Positions 1 through 5,781 of a stretch of DNA of 9,752 nucleotides are shown piece by piece. The position numbers and the translations under genes are program-made. A model generated the notes under the pieces. That model was not told the DNA's origin, did not search any database, and was given only the letters and a program-made list of their open reading frames with translations. The first letter of the stretch is position 1. Each line of letters starts with the position of its first letter. The stretch lies in contig JAJYNB010000329.1 in the NCBI GenBank assembly GCA_021786555.1, positions 1 through 9,752 of the forward strand. Direction: 5' to 3'. This stretch comes from Bacillota bacterium. GTDB taxonomy: Bacteria > Bacillota > Desulfitobacteriia > Desulfitobacteriales > JAJXUE01.

Positions 1-555
1 GATCTTCGTATTGCCAATCCCCATATCACCCGTGGCAAGCAGGTTTGCACCGAGATTGATCTGCTCTTCAGCAACTTCTACCCCCACCAGGATTGCAGAG
101 ACTGCTTGTTCCCGGGTCATGGCAGGGCCTGAGGCCATGTTGGCTGTACCCCTGGCAATTTTTCTACTGATTAGATTAGGATGGGACAGGTCTGCGGCCA
201 CCCCCACATCCGTACAAACCACTTTTGCTCCCGCCTGACGCGACAGAACATTAATGCCTGCACCGCCATTGAGGAAGTTGTACACCATCTGCGGCGTGAC
301 CTCCTGGGGAAAGGCGCTAACCCCTTCGGCTACTACCCCGTGGTCCCCGGCCATTACCAAAACAGCCTTTTGTTCGACCGCTGGAAGGGGATTACCCGTT
401 ATGCCTCCCAATTGCTTGACAATCTCCTCAAGTTTACCCAAGCTTCCCGCCGGCTTTGTCAAGTTATCAAGCCTCACCTGGATCTGGTCCATCACATCCC
501 GGTTTAGTGGCCGCACTGAATGAAGTACCCCCATTAGGCGCTGTTCCTGTTGCAT
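1..555 (-). CDS. cobT: Nicotinate-nucleotide-dimethylbenzimidazole phosphoribosyltransferase CobT (N-terminal part)
   Basis: CobT transfers phosphoribose from nicotinate mononucleotide to 5,6-dimethylbenzimidazole, giving alpha-ribazole 5'-phosphate for the lower loop of cobalamin; it is a soluble cytoplasmic enzyme. The minus-strand frame starts at ATG 555 behind an AGGAGGG ribosome site and stays open for exactly 185 codons to the window edge. The family is usually about 350 residues, so roughly the second half, including the expected catalytic glutamate, lies outside. Visible family motifs are TKPAGSLGKLE (33-43), MAGDHGV (68-74), NGGAGIN (96-102), GTANM (136-140) and GDMGIGNT (177-183). 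The residue after GNT reads Lys, where most homologues I know have Thr; this is two codons from the edge. cobS ends 67 bases upstream in the same direction, so the three cob genes form one probable operon. Identification is firm. Confidence 0.95.
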   Translation of the reverse strand, partial: MQQEQRLMGVLHSVRPLNRDVMDQIQVRLDNLTKPAGSLGKLEEIVKQLGGITGNPLPAVEQKAVLVMAGDHGVVAEGVSAFPQEVTPQMVYNFLNGGAGINVLSRQAGAKVVCTDVGVAADLSHPNLISRKIARGTANMASGPAMTREQAVSAILVGVEVAEEQINLGANLLATGDMGIGNTKI

Positions 556-622
556 CTTTTTACCCTCCTTCTTTATTTACCAGCAACGTGTTATAGTCCC
601 GGATTGACGGATGCCGTTCAAG

Positions 623-1360
623 TCAATGTAACAGGGCAGCCAGCAGCAAAGTCACGAGTTCACTCAGTTCACACAAGGCTCCATAAACATCACCGGTCAG
701 TCCGCCAATCCTGCCCGAGACGAACCTGGCAAAGAGCCATGCCCAGATTCCTACAAGAACTCCGAGGATTACACCGCGCCAGCTTAAGAGAAGGTAGGCT
801 GCCAACAGGGTATACAGGCCGGTCAGGGCCAGACGGCGGGGGGAAAAAAAACGGGCAAAGCCTTTACCCAGGCCCTCAGGCCTGGCATAAGGGAATAAAG
901 CTGTTCCGATGCCCATGTTGAAGCGGCCCAGGGCCGGCATCAGCACAATTACGGGCCAGAGCTTCAATTCCACCATCTCAACCAGCAGGGCGTATTTTAA
1001 GACAAACAGGCCTCCGGCGGCAATTACGGCATGCGCTCCCACCCTGCTGTCCTTCATGATTTCCAGGATTCTTTCCCTGGACCGGCCGGAAAAAATACCG
1101 TCCATGGTGTCCATGTATCCATCCAGGTGCAGGCCCCCGCTGAGCAGGATTTCCTCAACCAGGAGGACAGCCCCTACCACGCCGGACGGTACTTTGAGAA
1201 CGGCAAGATAGCCGGTACCTGCCAAAATAAACCCCAGCAGCACTCCCACCAGGGGAAAATACAGCATATTGCGGGCAAATTCGGCTGGACTGGATACCTT
1301 TTCTTTTACCAGGCGGATAGTGGTCAGGAACTGCAGCGCGGTGATGAAATCCTTCAACAT
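623..1360 (-). CDS. cobS: Adenosylcobinamide-GDP ribazoletransferase (cobalamin synthase)
   Basis: CobS is the integral membrane enzyme that joins adenosylcobinamide-GDP with alpha-ribazole or its 5'-phosphate, the assembly step of adenosylcobalamin synthesis. The 245-residue product has the family's usual length. It opens with the typical DFITALQFLTTIR segment. It carries the aspartate-rich motif GGLHLDGYMDTMDG at 75-88 (Asp80, Asp84, Asp87), MKDSRVGAHAV at 102-112, and the C-terminal GGLTGDVYGALCELSE at 219-234. Several hydrophobic stretches (about 35-55, 60-75, 110-130, 135-155, 178-210 and 235-245) fit a multi-pass protein. The ATG shares one base with the TAA stop of cobU (TAATG), which implies translational coupling. 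All hallmark acidic residues are present, so it is probably active. Confidence 0.96.
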   Translation of the reverse strand: MLKDFITALQFLTTIRLVKEKVSSPAEFARNMLYFPLVGVLLGFILAGTGYLAVLKVPSGVVGAVLLVEEILLSGGLHLDGYMDTMDGIFSGRSRERILEIMKDSRVGAHAVIAAGGLFVLKYALLVEMVELKLWPVIVLMPALGRFNMGIGTALFPYARPEGLGKGFARFFSPRRLALTGLYTLLAAYLLLSWRGVILGVLVGIWAWLFARFVSGRIGGLTGDVYGALCELSELVTLLLAALLH

Positions 1361-1941
1361 TAATCCTCCAATCCAGTCAGGATCCGACTGCCTGCAGCTT
1401 TTATCTCAATTGGGTATCCCGCCACCACCAGATACACCCGTCCAGCTTCCCCGGCAAGTACCTGGTTTGCCTTTCCTGCCAGGTCCCTGTACAAGCGGCC
1501 AAGCTTGTTTTCAGGCACCAGGCCCCAGCCTACTTCGTTGCTGACACAGATTAGGGTTGCCTGTCCTAAGCAGGCAGCCTCCGCCAGGTCCTGTACACGG
1601 GACAAAATGCGATGCTGGCAGTCCTCGGCTGGCTCGCCGTCTGCTCCAAGCTCCCGCATCAGCAGATTTGAGAGCCACAATGTTACACAGTCAAGCAGAA
1701 TAACAGAGGCCGAGTCCCGGTACTTCATCAGGATCTCCGGCACTGCCAAAGGTTCCTCAATCGTCAGCCAGCTTGCCGGACGCCGGGAGCGGTGCAGTTT
1801 GATCCTGTCTTCCATCTCCTGGTCGAAGGCTTGGGCCGTGGCGATATACGCCACGTGGCTCCCCAAGCTGGCAGCCAGCTTTTCTGCGAAACTGCTCTTG
1901 CCGCTGCGGGCCGCGCCCGTAACCAAAACAAATTCCCCCAA
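1360..1941 (-). CDS. cobU: Bifunctional adenosylcobinamide kinase / adenosylcobinamide-phosphate guanylyltransferase
   Basis: CobU phosphorylates adenosylcobinamide and then transfers GMP to it, giving the adenosylcobinamide-GDP that CobS uses. The 193-residue product has the P-loop GAARSGKS at 9-16, ATAQAFDQEM at 35-44, the conserved LHRSRRP block with His50 (equivalent to the guanylylated histidine of the Salmonella enzyme), a Walker B-like VILLDCVTLWLSNLL ending near residue 94, and VSNEVGWGLVPENKLGR starting at 133. The start is TTG at 1941, preceded by AAGGAGG seven bases upstream; no better in-frame start exists. The stop overlaps the cobS start by one base. The DUF1003 gene ends 55 bases upstream with no visible terminator between, so transcription from further upstream is possible. 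Confidence 0.95.
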   Translation of the reverse strand: MGEFVLVTGAARSGKSSFAEKLAASLGSHVAYIATAQAFDQEMEDRIKLHRSRRPASWLTIEEPLAVPEILMKYRDSASVILLDCVTLWLSNLLMRELGADGEPAEDCQHRILSRVQDLAEAACLGQATLICVSNEVGWGLVPENKLGRLYRDLAGKANQVLAGEAGRVYLVVAGYPIEIKAAGSRILTGLED

Positions 1942-1996
1942 AATTCGACCTCCTTCTGACTCGTACGCTGCCGTTGAAGATATTCCCGTCAGGTAC

Positions 1997-2452
1997 CTAT
2001 TTACCTCTTTTTTTCGATACTTGTCTCGTATGCCGTGGATGGGAAGGTTTCAAGCCCCTGGACTGCCGCGAGCTTGTCCGGGCCGGAGGCGCTTCGCCGT
2101 TTCCTTCTCCGTCTTCCGACTCACTTCGTACGAACTGACTCAGCCGGTTCAGCTCCCTGCGAATGTACTCATCCAAACGCACGCTGCGCTGCAGGATTTC
2201 GCGGTCTATGGCATTCTGCCGCTTCTGCGACATCATGATTATGGGCGCTTGGATGGCTGCAAGGCACGAAAGAATAAGGTTGAGGAAAATAAATGGGTAT
2301 TCGTCAAAATGCTCAATGCCAAGATGTAAAGTATTTAATAATATCCACGCCCCGAGCGTGGCGCAAAAGCCAACCACAAAAGCCCAGCTTGCTCCTATCA
2401 CAGTGACCTTGTCTGCAATTTTCTGGCCCAAGGTACGGGTATCCTTTTTCAT
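1997..2452 (-). CDS. DUF1003 family membrane protein
   Basis: This 151-residue protein matches the DUF1003 family, small cytoplasmic-membrane proteins of unknown function. Residues 12-24 (IADKVTVIGASWA) lead into a first membrane helix at about 22-40. The family block FDEYPFIFLNLILS (49-62) starts the second helix, followed by the hallmark QAPIIMMSQKRQ (68-79). A charged helical part follows (DREILQRSVRLDEYIRREL). The last 40 residues are rich in Glu/Asp, then Arg/Lys/Ser/Pro, and look disordered. It starts at ATG 2452 behind AAGGGGGAG. It is co-directional with cobUST and only 55 bases upstream, but nothing in the protein suggests a cobalamin role. The family call is firm; the function is unknown. 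Confidence 0.9.
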   Translation of the reverse strand: MKKDTRTLGQKIADKVTVIGASWAFVVGFCATLGAWILLNTLHLGIEHFDEYPFIFLNLILSCLAAIQAPIIMMSQKRQNAIDREILQRSVRLDEYIRRELNRLSQFVRSESEDGEGNGEAPPARTSSRQSRGLKPSHPRHTRQVSKKRGK

Positions 2453-2608
2453 TCGGTACTCCCCCTTAGACCAGTATATTCTTTAGGCCCCTAACTTGTC
2501 CCAGCCGCAAAACTTCCTGCCGAATGCAAACCAATCAGCGGCTGCATATCTTATAAATTAAGGAGCGTTTGCCGGGTTTCAGCGGTTGGGATAAAAGGAG
2601 GATGCGGC
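2453..2608. other. Divergent intergenic region with an inverted repeat and no B12 box recognised
   Basis: This 156-base gap separates the leftward DUF1003-cob genes from the rightward 47-codon gene. It holds a perfect 7-bp inverted repeat, CAGCCGC (2502-2508) and GCGGCTG (2538-2544), 29 bases apart. TATAAA at 2552-2557 is a possible plus-strand -10 box, though without a convincing -35. I looked for the conserved B12 box of cobalamin riboswitches on the minus strand and did not find it. The space is also short for a complete cobalamin riboswitch plus expression platform. Confidence 0.5.
2473..2502 (-). promoter_or_regulatory. Possible promoter for the DUF1003-cobUST direction
   Basis: On the minus strand GGGACA (2502-2497) is followed after 18 bases by TATACT (2478-2473), which resembles -35 and -10 boxes. 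The start site would fall near 2466, leaving a very short leader that still holds the AAGGGGGAG ribosome site. Only the -10 is close to consensus, so this is tentative. Confidence 0.25.
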
Positions 2609-2752
2609 ATGTCCGATACCAAGAAGAGCATTGAAACAAGCATCCAGGTCCATGAGTTGTTTATGGAATTGACCACTACCCTGCAGTTGAGTGTGGAAGA
2701 CGCACTGGATGTCTTGGACCGGATTCTGGAAATCATCAATAAAAGAGCCTGA
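2609..2752 (+). CDS. Small acidic helical protein, 47 residues, unknown
   Basis: ATG at 2609 lies seven bases after a strong AAGGAGG (2595-2601), and the frame runs 47 codons to TGA. The product begins MSDTKKSIETSIQVHELF and has no membrane segment or cysteine. It looks helical throughout. Leu, Ile, Met and Val recur every three to four residues from residue 12 to 43 (IQVHELFMEL, LQLSVEDALDVLDRILEII), which suggests an amphipathic helix or a small helical hairpin able to oligomerise. I do not recognise the family. It stands alone on the plus strand between two leftward units, with a hairpin terminator 53 bases downstream. The ribosome site and protein-like composition make it a likely real gene. 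Confidence 0.65.
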   Translation: MSDTKKSIETSIQVHELFMELTTTLQLSVEDALDVLDRILEIINKRA

Positions 2753-2801
2753 CATGGCGGCATGGCCAAGTGGAAAAAGATGCTCCGCCCGCCAGTGCAA
2801 G

Positions 2802-2836
2802 AAAAAAGAGCAGTATGCCGCCGGATACTGCTCTTT
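2802..2836 (-). terminator. Rho-independent terminator, perfect 12-bp stem
   Basis: AAAGAGCAGTAT (2805-2816) pairs perfectly with ATACTGCTCTTT (2825-2836) around an 8-base loop. On the minus strand the stem runs into six T residues, so it ends the leftward gene whose stop is at 2843, only seven bases away. It could also weakly stop rightward transcription from the 47-codon gene. Confidence 0.85.
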
Positions 2837-2842
2837 GCAAGC

Positions 2843-3202
2843 TCAGGCTTTTTCTGCTTTCAAAACTTCAATTAACTTACCGAAATCGGTCTTTGAGATA
2901 AACAGGCCTTTTACCTGCTCCTCCCCCAGGTTGATATCCAATTGTACACCGCGGGCTGTTTCCACCAACCGGGTGTAGGAGATTTTCAAACCCCGGTTAG
3001 GTTTGGGCTTGCGGGCGGGATCTGGTTCCAGATAACCGGCATAATCCACCACTACTCCCCTGGGACTTTGTCGCAGCCTGTCAACAAACTCTTCAAAGTC
3101 CCCAGGTGATAGTCTGATGTTATCTATCAATATAGGTCTATAGTAAAGGTCAAAGCGGACCCCATCGCTCTGGCTTTTGACCAGCACCTCAAAAGGTTCC
3201 AT
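2843..3202 (-). CDS. Hypothetical protein, 119 residues
   Basis: A 119-codon minus-strand frame starts at ATG 3202 behind AAGGGGGTGA and ends just before a good terminator, so it is probably a single-gene transcript. The product is soluble, mixed alpha/beta and lacks cysteines. An N-terminal strand-rich part contains DLYYRPILIDNIRLSPGDF (19-37). The middle has VVVDYAGYLEPD and a Pro/Lys/Arg-rich linker (PARKPKPNRG). The C-terminal part reads ISYTRLVETARGVQLDINLG, then FISKTDFGKLIEVLKAEK. No catalytic motif is apparent and I do not recognise a family. Expression from the region at 3203-3280 is presumed, although no clear promoter was found there for this strand. Confidence 0.8.
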   Translation of the reverse strand: MEPFEVLVKSQSDGVRFDLYYRPILIDNIRLSPGDFEEFVDRLRQSPRGVVVDYAGYLEPDPARKPKPNRGLKISYTRLVETARGVQLDINLGEEQVKGLFISKTDFGKLIEVLKAEKA

Positions 3203-3223
3203 TTTGTCACCCCCTTAATCACT

Positions 3224-3252
3224 TGGTTTGTAATTCTACTTAATAATAAAAT
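3224..3252 (+). promoter_or_regulatory. Weak candidate plus-strand promoter
   Basis: TTGGTT (3224-3229) and TAAAAT (3247-3252) are separated by 17 bases. The -10 matches consensus at five of six positions, the -35 at only three. It would drive a short non-coding transcript through the heptamer region to the hairpin at 3474-3498. AT-rich spacer DNA gives such matches by chance. Confidence 0.2.
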
Positions 3253-3275
3253 ATCCTGCTACGAGCCAGGATATT
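3241..3275 (-). terminator. Rho-independent terminator at the end of the exporter operon
   Basis: AATATCCTG (3250-3258) pairs with CAGGATATT (3267-3275) around an 8-base loop. On the minus strand the stem is followed by TTTTATTATTA, a good U-rich tail. Leftward transcripts from the exporter operon would stop here, leaving a 3' untranslated region of roughly 230 bases that contains the whole heptamer array. Confidence 0.7.
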
Positions 3276-3278
3276 AAT

Positions 3279-3470
3279 CGAAGTCCGAGGTCCGAGGCCC
3301 GAGGTTCGAAGACTGGGCTGCTTTTCAGGCCGGAAATTACTCTGTTTGGCTGTCGAGGCACGGATTTCGTGCCTCGAAGTTCGTACCTGTTCTGTTCGTC
3401 CGAGGTTCGAAGCGAGGCAGATCGTTTGGAGACCCATATCTGATCTCGGACTTCGGACCTCGGAGTTCGC
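3279..3470. repeat. Diverged heptanucleotide repeat (CGARGTY-type) in inverted arrangement
   Basis: From 3279 the sequence reads in steps of seven: CGAAGTC, CGAGGTC, CGAGGCC, CGAGGTT, CGAAGAC (to 3313). A second block at 3354-3388 keeps the step: CGAGGCA, CGGATTT, CGTGCCT, CGAAGTT, CGTACCT. Two more units follow at 3401-3414 (CGAGGTT, CGAAGCG). At 3447-3470 the units appear inverted: CGGACTT, CGGACCT, CGGAGTT. The left and right ends are therefore imperfect inverted copies of each other. Within the second block CGAGGCACG (3354-3362) pairs perfectly with CGTGCCTCG (3368-3376) around a 5-base loop. The period of seven is not a coding period and the translated frames look like low-complexity artefacts. 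Confidence 0.75.
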
Positions 3471-3473
3471 AAT

Positions 3474-3498
3474 GGCGCCCTACGGGTGCCTTTTCTTT
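3474..3498 (+). terminator. Terminator-like hairpin on the plus strand
   Basis: GGCGCCC (3474-3480) pairs with GGGTGCC (3484-3490) with one G-T pair and a 3-base loop, followed by TTTTCTTT. This is a fair intrinsic terminator for rightward transcription, yet no plus-strand gene lies upstream within reach. It may end a short transcript over the heptamer array, protect the exporter operon from antisense reading, or be chance. Confidence 0.45.
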
Positions 3499-3503
3499 AG
3501 TGC

Positions 3504-3842
3504 TCAGCCAGAAGGCTGTTTTTCCCTCTTGCCGAGCAAGCGGTACCCCAGGTAGAGTCCGCCCAGTCCAGCCAGGTATCCCCACCAAGGCCGGCGGTAC
3601 TCCGGGGCCAGGATGTTGTCCGGCATCGGTTCAGGCTGTTTTGGCTGGCGCAAAGGCTCCACTTGTTTAACCTTGTCGGCTATGGCGAGCAAAGTCCCCA
3701 GGGAAAACCTTAGGGATTCCGCAAGCTGGCCCGGTTCGGGCCTGGCCTGTACCCGGCCCTGCTCTTGTTCTACCGAGTTCCGAACCGTTGGATTGTACTC
3801 ACCCCACGGCTTCGGGCCCGCGCCTCTCTTCTCGTCTTCCAT
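3504..3842 (-). CDS. Hypothetical protein with C-terminal membrane segment, last gene of the exporter operon
   Basis: The open frame extends to 3941, but the likely start is ATG 3842, placed after GGGGGTGG and 43 bases beyond the permease stop; upstream codons overlap the permease gene. The 112-residue product starts MEDEKRGAGPKPWGEYNPTV. Residues 1-40 are polar and rich in Glu, Gln, Arg and Pro. A helical stretch follows (AESLRFSLGTLLAIADKVKQ, 41-60), then a Pro/Gln-rich linker (61-80). The end is EYRRPWWGYLAGLGGLYLGY, a single glycine-rich membrane segment, with a basic tail. I do not recognise a family. Position and direction suggest it is transcribed with the ABC genes; whether it works with them is inference. 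Confidence 0.65.
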   Translation of the reverse strand: MEDEKRGAGPKPWGEYNPTVRNSVEQEQGRVQARPEPGQLAESLRFSLGTLLAIADKVKQVEPLRQPKQPEPMPDNILAPEYRRPWWGYLAGLGGLYLGYRLLGKREKQPSG

Positions 3843-3856
3843 CTGACCACCCCCTA

Positions 3857-3868
3857 CAGCATATGCTG
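3857..3868. repeat. Perfect 12-bp palindrome between permease and downstream small gene
   Basis: CAGCATATGCTG is fully self-complementary and sits in the 43-base gap just upstream of the GGGGGTGG ribosome site of the small gene. There is no T-run, so it is not a terminator. It could be a short processing hairpin or a protein site, or chance. Confidence 0.35.
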
Positions 3869-3885
3869 GGAGATGGTGGAAGGAT

Positions 3886-5019
3886 TTAATCCAGGCGTTT
3901 GCGGAACCGCAAAGATGAAAGGGCAATGATTGAGATGCCAAACACAGTCAGCGGCGCCACATCGCCCCATAACTGGTACAGAGTAAGCCCTTTCAAAATG
4001 ATGCCCCGCAGGATATCGATGAAATAGGTCAAAGGCATGAGGTAGCCTAACAGGTAGACCAGTTTTGGCATGGCTTCGCGCGGAAACATAAACCCGGAGA
4101 GCAAAACGCTGGGGAGCAAAATAGCAATTGCCATTTGCATTGCCTGGAGTTGGGTCTTGGCCACTGTAGAGATGAACATACCCAAGCCCAGAGCGGTGAG
4201 CAGGAAGAGGGCAGAAAGGGCCAGCAGCAGAACAGTACTGCCGGCTACCGGCACGTTAAACCAAAATACCCCAATTGCCAGAACAAGGGCGACGTCAAAA
4301 AAGGCAATGACTATATATGGGACCAATTTGCCTACAATAAGCTCGCGCGGTTTCACGGGCGTGACAATGAGCTGCTCCAGAGTACCCCGCTCTCGTTCGC
4401 GCACCAGGGCAAAGGCTGTAAGAATTATAGTAATATTTTGCAGCACCAAACCAATCAGACCGGGGATGTTAAATCTTAGGCTGGTCATTTCAGGGTTGTA
4501 CCAAACCCTTGGCCGCAAATCAATGCCCCCGGGGATTTTGAGGGCCAAACCTGTTTTCTCAAGGCTGGCCAAGCGAAGTTCGGTGGATTTTTCCTGGCCG
4601 AGAAGTTGAGCCGAGTTGAACACAGTTCTGGCTACAGTCGGATCAGATCCGTCAATTACAATCTGGACCGGACTCTGCTCCCCCCGCGCCAGTTTATCTG
4701 CGTAACCGTGGGGGATAATCAGGCCGGCCTTGGCGCTGCCTGTGTCGATATCGCTTTTCACCCCCGCATAGCTCGTCTCATATTGTGTAACCACATAGTA
4801 GTTGGAGTTCTGAAACGCCTGGACCAAGGCCCTGCTGCCGGAGGTCATGTCCTGGTCCAGGACCACCAAGTTGATATTGTTAATGTCGGTGGTCACGGCG
4901 TACCCAAACAAGAGCAGCATCATCACAGGCATAACAAAGGCAATCGCCAGGCTCGGTTTGTCCCGCATGATGTGGATGAACTCTTTGACCACAATGTGTT
5001 TTATCCTGTTAAGGTTCAT
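3886..5019 (-). CDS. ABC-2 type transporter permease (YhhJ/YbhR-like)
   Basis: A 377-residue membrane component of an ABC exporter of the ABC-2 class. After a short cytoplasmic start (VVKEFIHIMRDKPSLA) comes helix 1 (about 25-42). A large extracytoplasmic domain of about 140 residues follows (LVVLDQDMTSGSRALVQAF, IVIDGSDPTVARTV). Five further helices lie between about 183 and 368. Family blocks include RERERGTLEQLIVTPVKPRE (207-226), LLSGFMFPREAMP (306-318) and MPLTYFIDILRGI (328-340). The ATG overlaps the ATPase stop in an ATGA junction, so the two are translationally coupled. Only one permease gene is present; YbhFSR-type systems have two, so a homodimer is likely here. Substrate is not readable from sequence; drug or toxic-compound export is inferred from the family and the TetR gene. 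Confidence 0.92.
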   Translation of the reverse strand: MNLNRIKHIVVKEFIHIMRDKPSLAIAFVMPVMMLLLFGYAVTTDINNINLVVLDQDMTSGSRALVQAFQNSNYYVVTQYETSYAGVKSDIDTGSAKAGLIIPHGYADKLARGEQSPVQIVIDGSDPTVARTVFNSAQLLGQEKSTELRLASLEKTGLALKIPGGIDLRPRVWYNPEMTSLRFNIPGLIGLVLQNITIILTAFALVRERERGTLEQLIVTPVKPRELIVGKLVPYIVIAFFDVALVLAIGVFWFNVPVAGSTVLLLALSALFLLTALGLGMFISTVAKTQLQAMQMAIAILLPSVLLSGFMFPREAMPKLVYLLGYLMPLTYFIDILRGIILKGLTLYQLWGDVAPLTVFGISIIALSSLRFRKRLD

Positions 5020-5768
5020 ACGCTAGCCTCCTCTGACAGGCTGCGGTGCGTTTGCACCATGGCAATAAAGACATTTTCCAGGGTTGCTTCGTTCCAGTGC
5101 TGTTTCAACTCCGCCGGGCTGCCGAAACCCTCCAGCACCCCTTGGTACATTATCGCCACCAGATCACAATGTTCCGCTTCGTCCATGTAGTGAGTAGTGA
5201 CCAGAATCGTGAATCCCCGGGAGGAGAGACCCCTCAGGATATCCCAGAACACACGGCGGGAAACCGGGTCAACCCCTGCTGTAGGCTCATCCAGAATCAA
5301 CAGCGGCGGCTTGTGTATGATAGCGCAGCCCAAAGCCAAACGCTGTTTCCATCCTCCGGAGAGAATCCCGGCCAGGGATTTGCGCTTGGCCCCCAGCAGG
5401 GCCGTTTCCAGCACTTCATCCCGTCTCTGCGCCAATTCCTGCTTCTTCAAGCCGTAAATTCCGCCGAAAAAATTAAGGTTCTCCTCTACGGTCAGGTCTT
5501 CATACAGGCTGAATTTCTGGGACATATAGCCAATGTTCTGCTTGATCTTCTCGGGGTCAGTGACGATGTCATGTCCCATTACGGTTCCTGTACCGGAGGA
5601 AGGCCGCATGATGCCGCACAGCATGCGGATGGTGGTTGATTTGCCGCTGCCGTTTGGTCCGAGGAAACCGAAGATCTTGCCTGCAGGCACTTTAAAGCTC
5701 AACCGCTCCACAGCCGTGTAGCGGTCAAACACCTTGCTTAGATCCCGGACCTCTATAGCCCACTCCAT
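5016..5768 (-). CDS. ABC transporter ATP-binding protein of the exporter
   Basis: This is the cytoplasmic ATPase powering the adjacent permease. Numbered from an in-frame GTG at 5777, it has Walker A GPNGSGKST (40-48), Q-loop Gln87, signature LSGGWKQR (139-146), Walker B LLILDEP (159-165), D-loop AGVD and the switch histidine in THYMDEAEH (His196). All catalytic residues are present. That GTG lies inside the AGGAGGTG ribosome site, so the real start is almost surely ATG 5768, three codons on and eight bases after AGGAGG, giving 250 residues. The adaptor gene ends 13 bases upstream, and its stop TGA touches the ribosome site. The stop overlaps the permease start. The conserved tail motif TLENVFIAMV fits the drug-export ATPase subfamily. 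Confidence 0.94.
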   Translation of the reverse strand: MEWAIEVRDLSKVFDRYTAVERLSFKVPAGKIFGFLGPNGSGKSTTIRMLCGIMRPSSGTGTVMGHDIVTDPEKIKQNIGYMSQKFSLYEDLTVEENLNFFGGIYGLKKQELAQRRDEVLETALLGAKRKSLAGILSGGWKQRLALGCAIIHKPPLLILDEPTAGVDPVSRRVFWDILRGLSSRGFTILVTTHYMDEAEHCDLVAIMYQGVLEGFGSPAELKQHWNEATLENVFIAMVQTHRSLSEEASV

Positions 5769-5781
5769 GCCATCCACCTCC

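Larger units (their letters stand above)
3203..3503. other. Gene-free stretch between two minus-strand units, containing heptamer repeats and hairpins
   Basis: No credible gene lies here. Open frames in it translate as runs of Arg/Ser/Glu/Thr-rich repeats and lack ribosome sites. The space contains a minus-strand terminator, a 9-bp hairpin, a diverged inverted heptamer array and a plus-strand terminator-like hairpin, each listed separately. It is the 3' region of the exporter operon and the 5' region of the 119-residue gene. Confidence 0.7.

Noticed and set aside
550..921. Plus-strand open frame of 123 codons over cobS
   Set aside because: It is antisense to a clear cobS gene, has no family signal and its composition follows the cobS codon pattern in reverse.
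1505..2329. Plus-strand open frame of 274 codons over cobU and the DUF1003 gene
   Set aside because: Long only because of high GC; it is antisense to two recognised families and lacks a ribosome site.
3279..3470. CRISPR array
   Set aside because: Units are 7 bases and adjacent, with no conserved 24-40-base repeat, no spacers and no cas genes.
3236..3588. Minus-strand frames with Arg/Ser/Thr/Glu-rich repeats such as RTSDEQNRYELRG
   Set aside because: These are translations of the heptamer array; no ribosome site, and all three frames give the same kind of low-complexity peptide.
4606..5190. Plus-strand open frame of 194 codons over permease and ATPase genes
   Set aside because: It is antisense to well-supported ABC genes and no domain is readable.
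5769..5777. GTG at 5777 as start of the ABC ATPase
   Set aside because: It is part of the AGGAGGTG ribosome site itself; ATG 5768 is eight bases further on.
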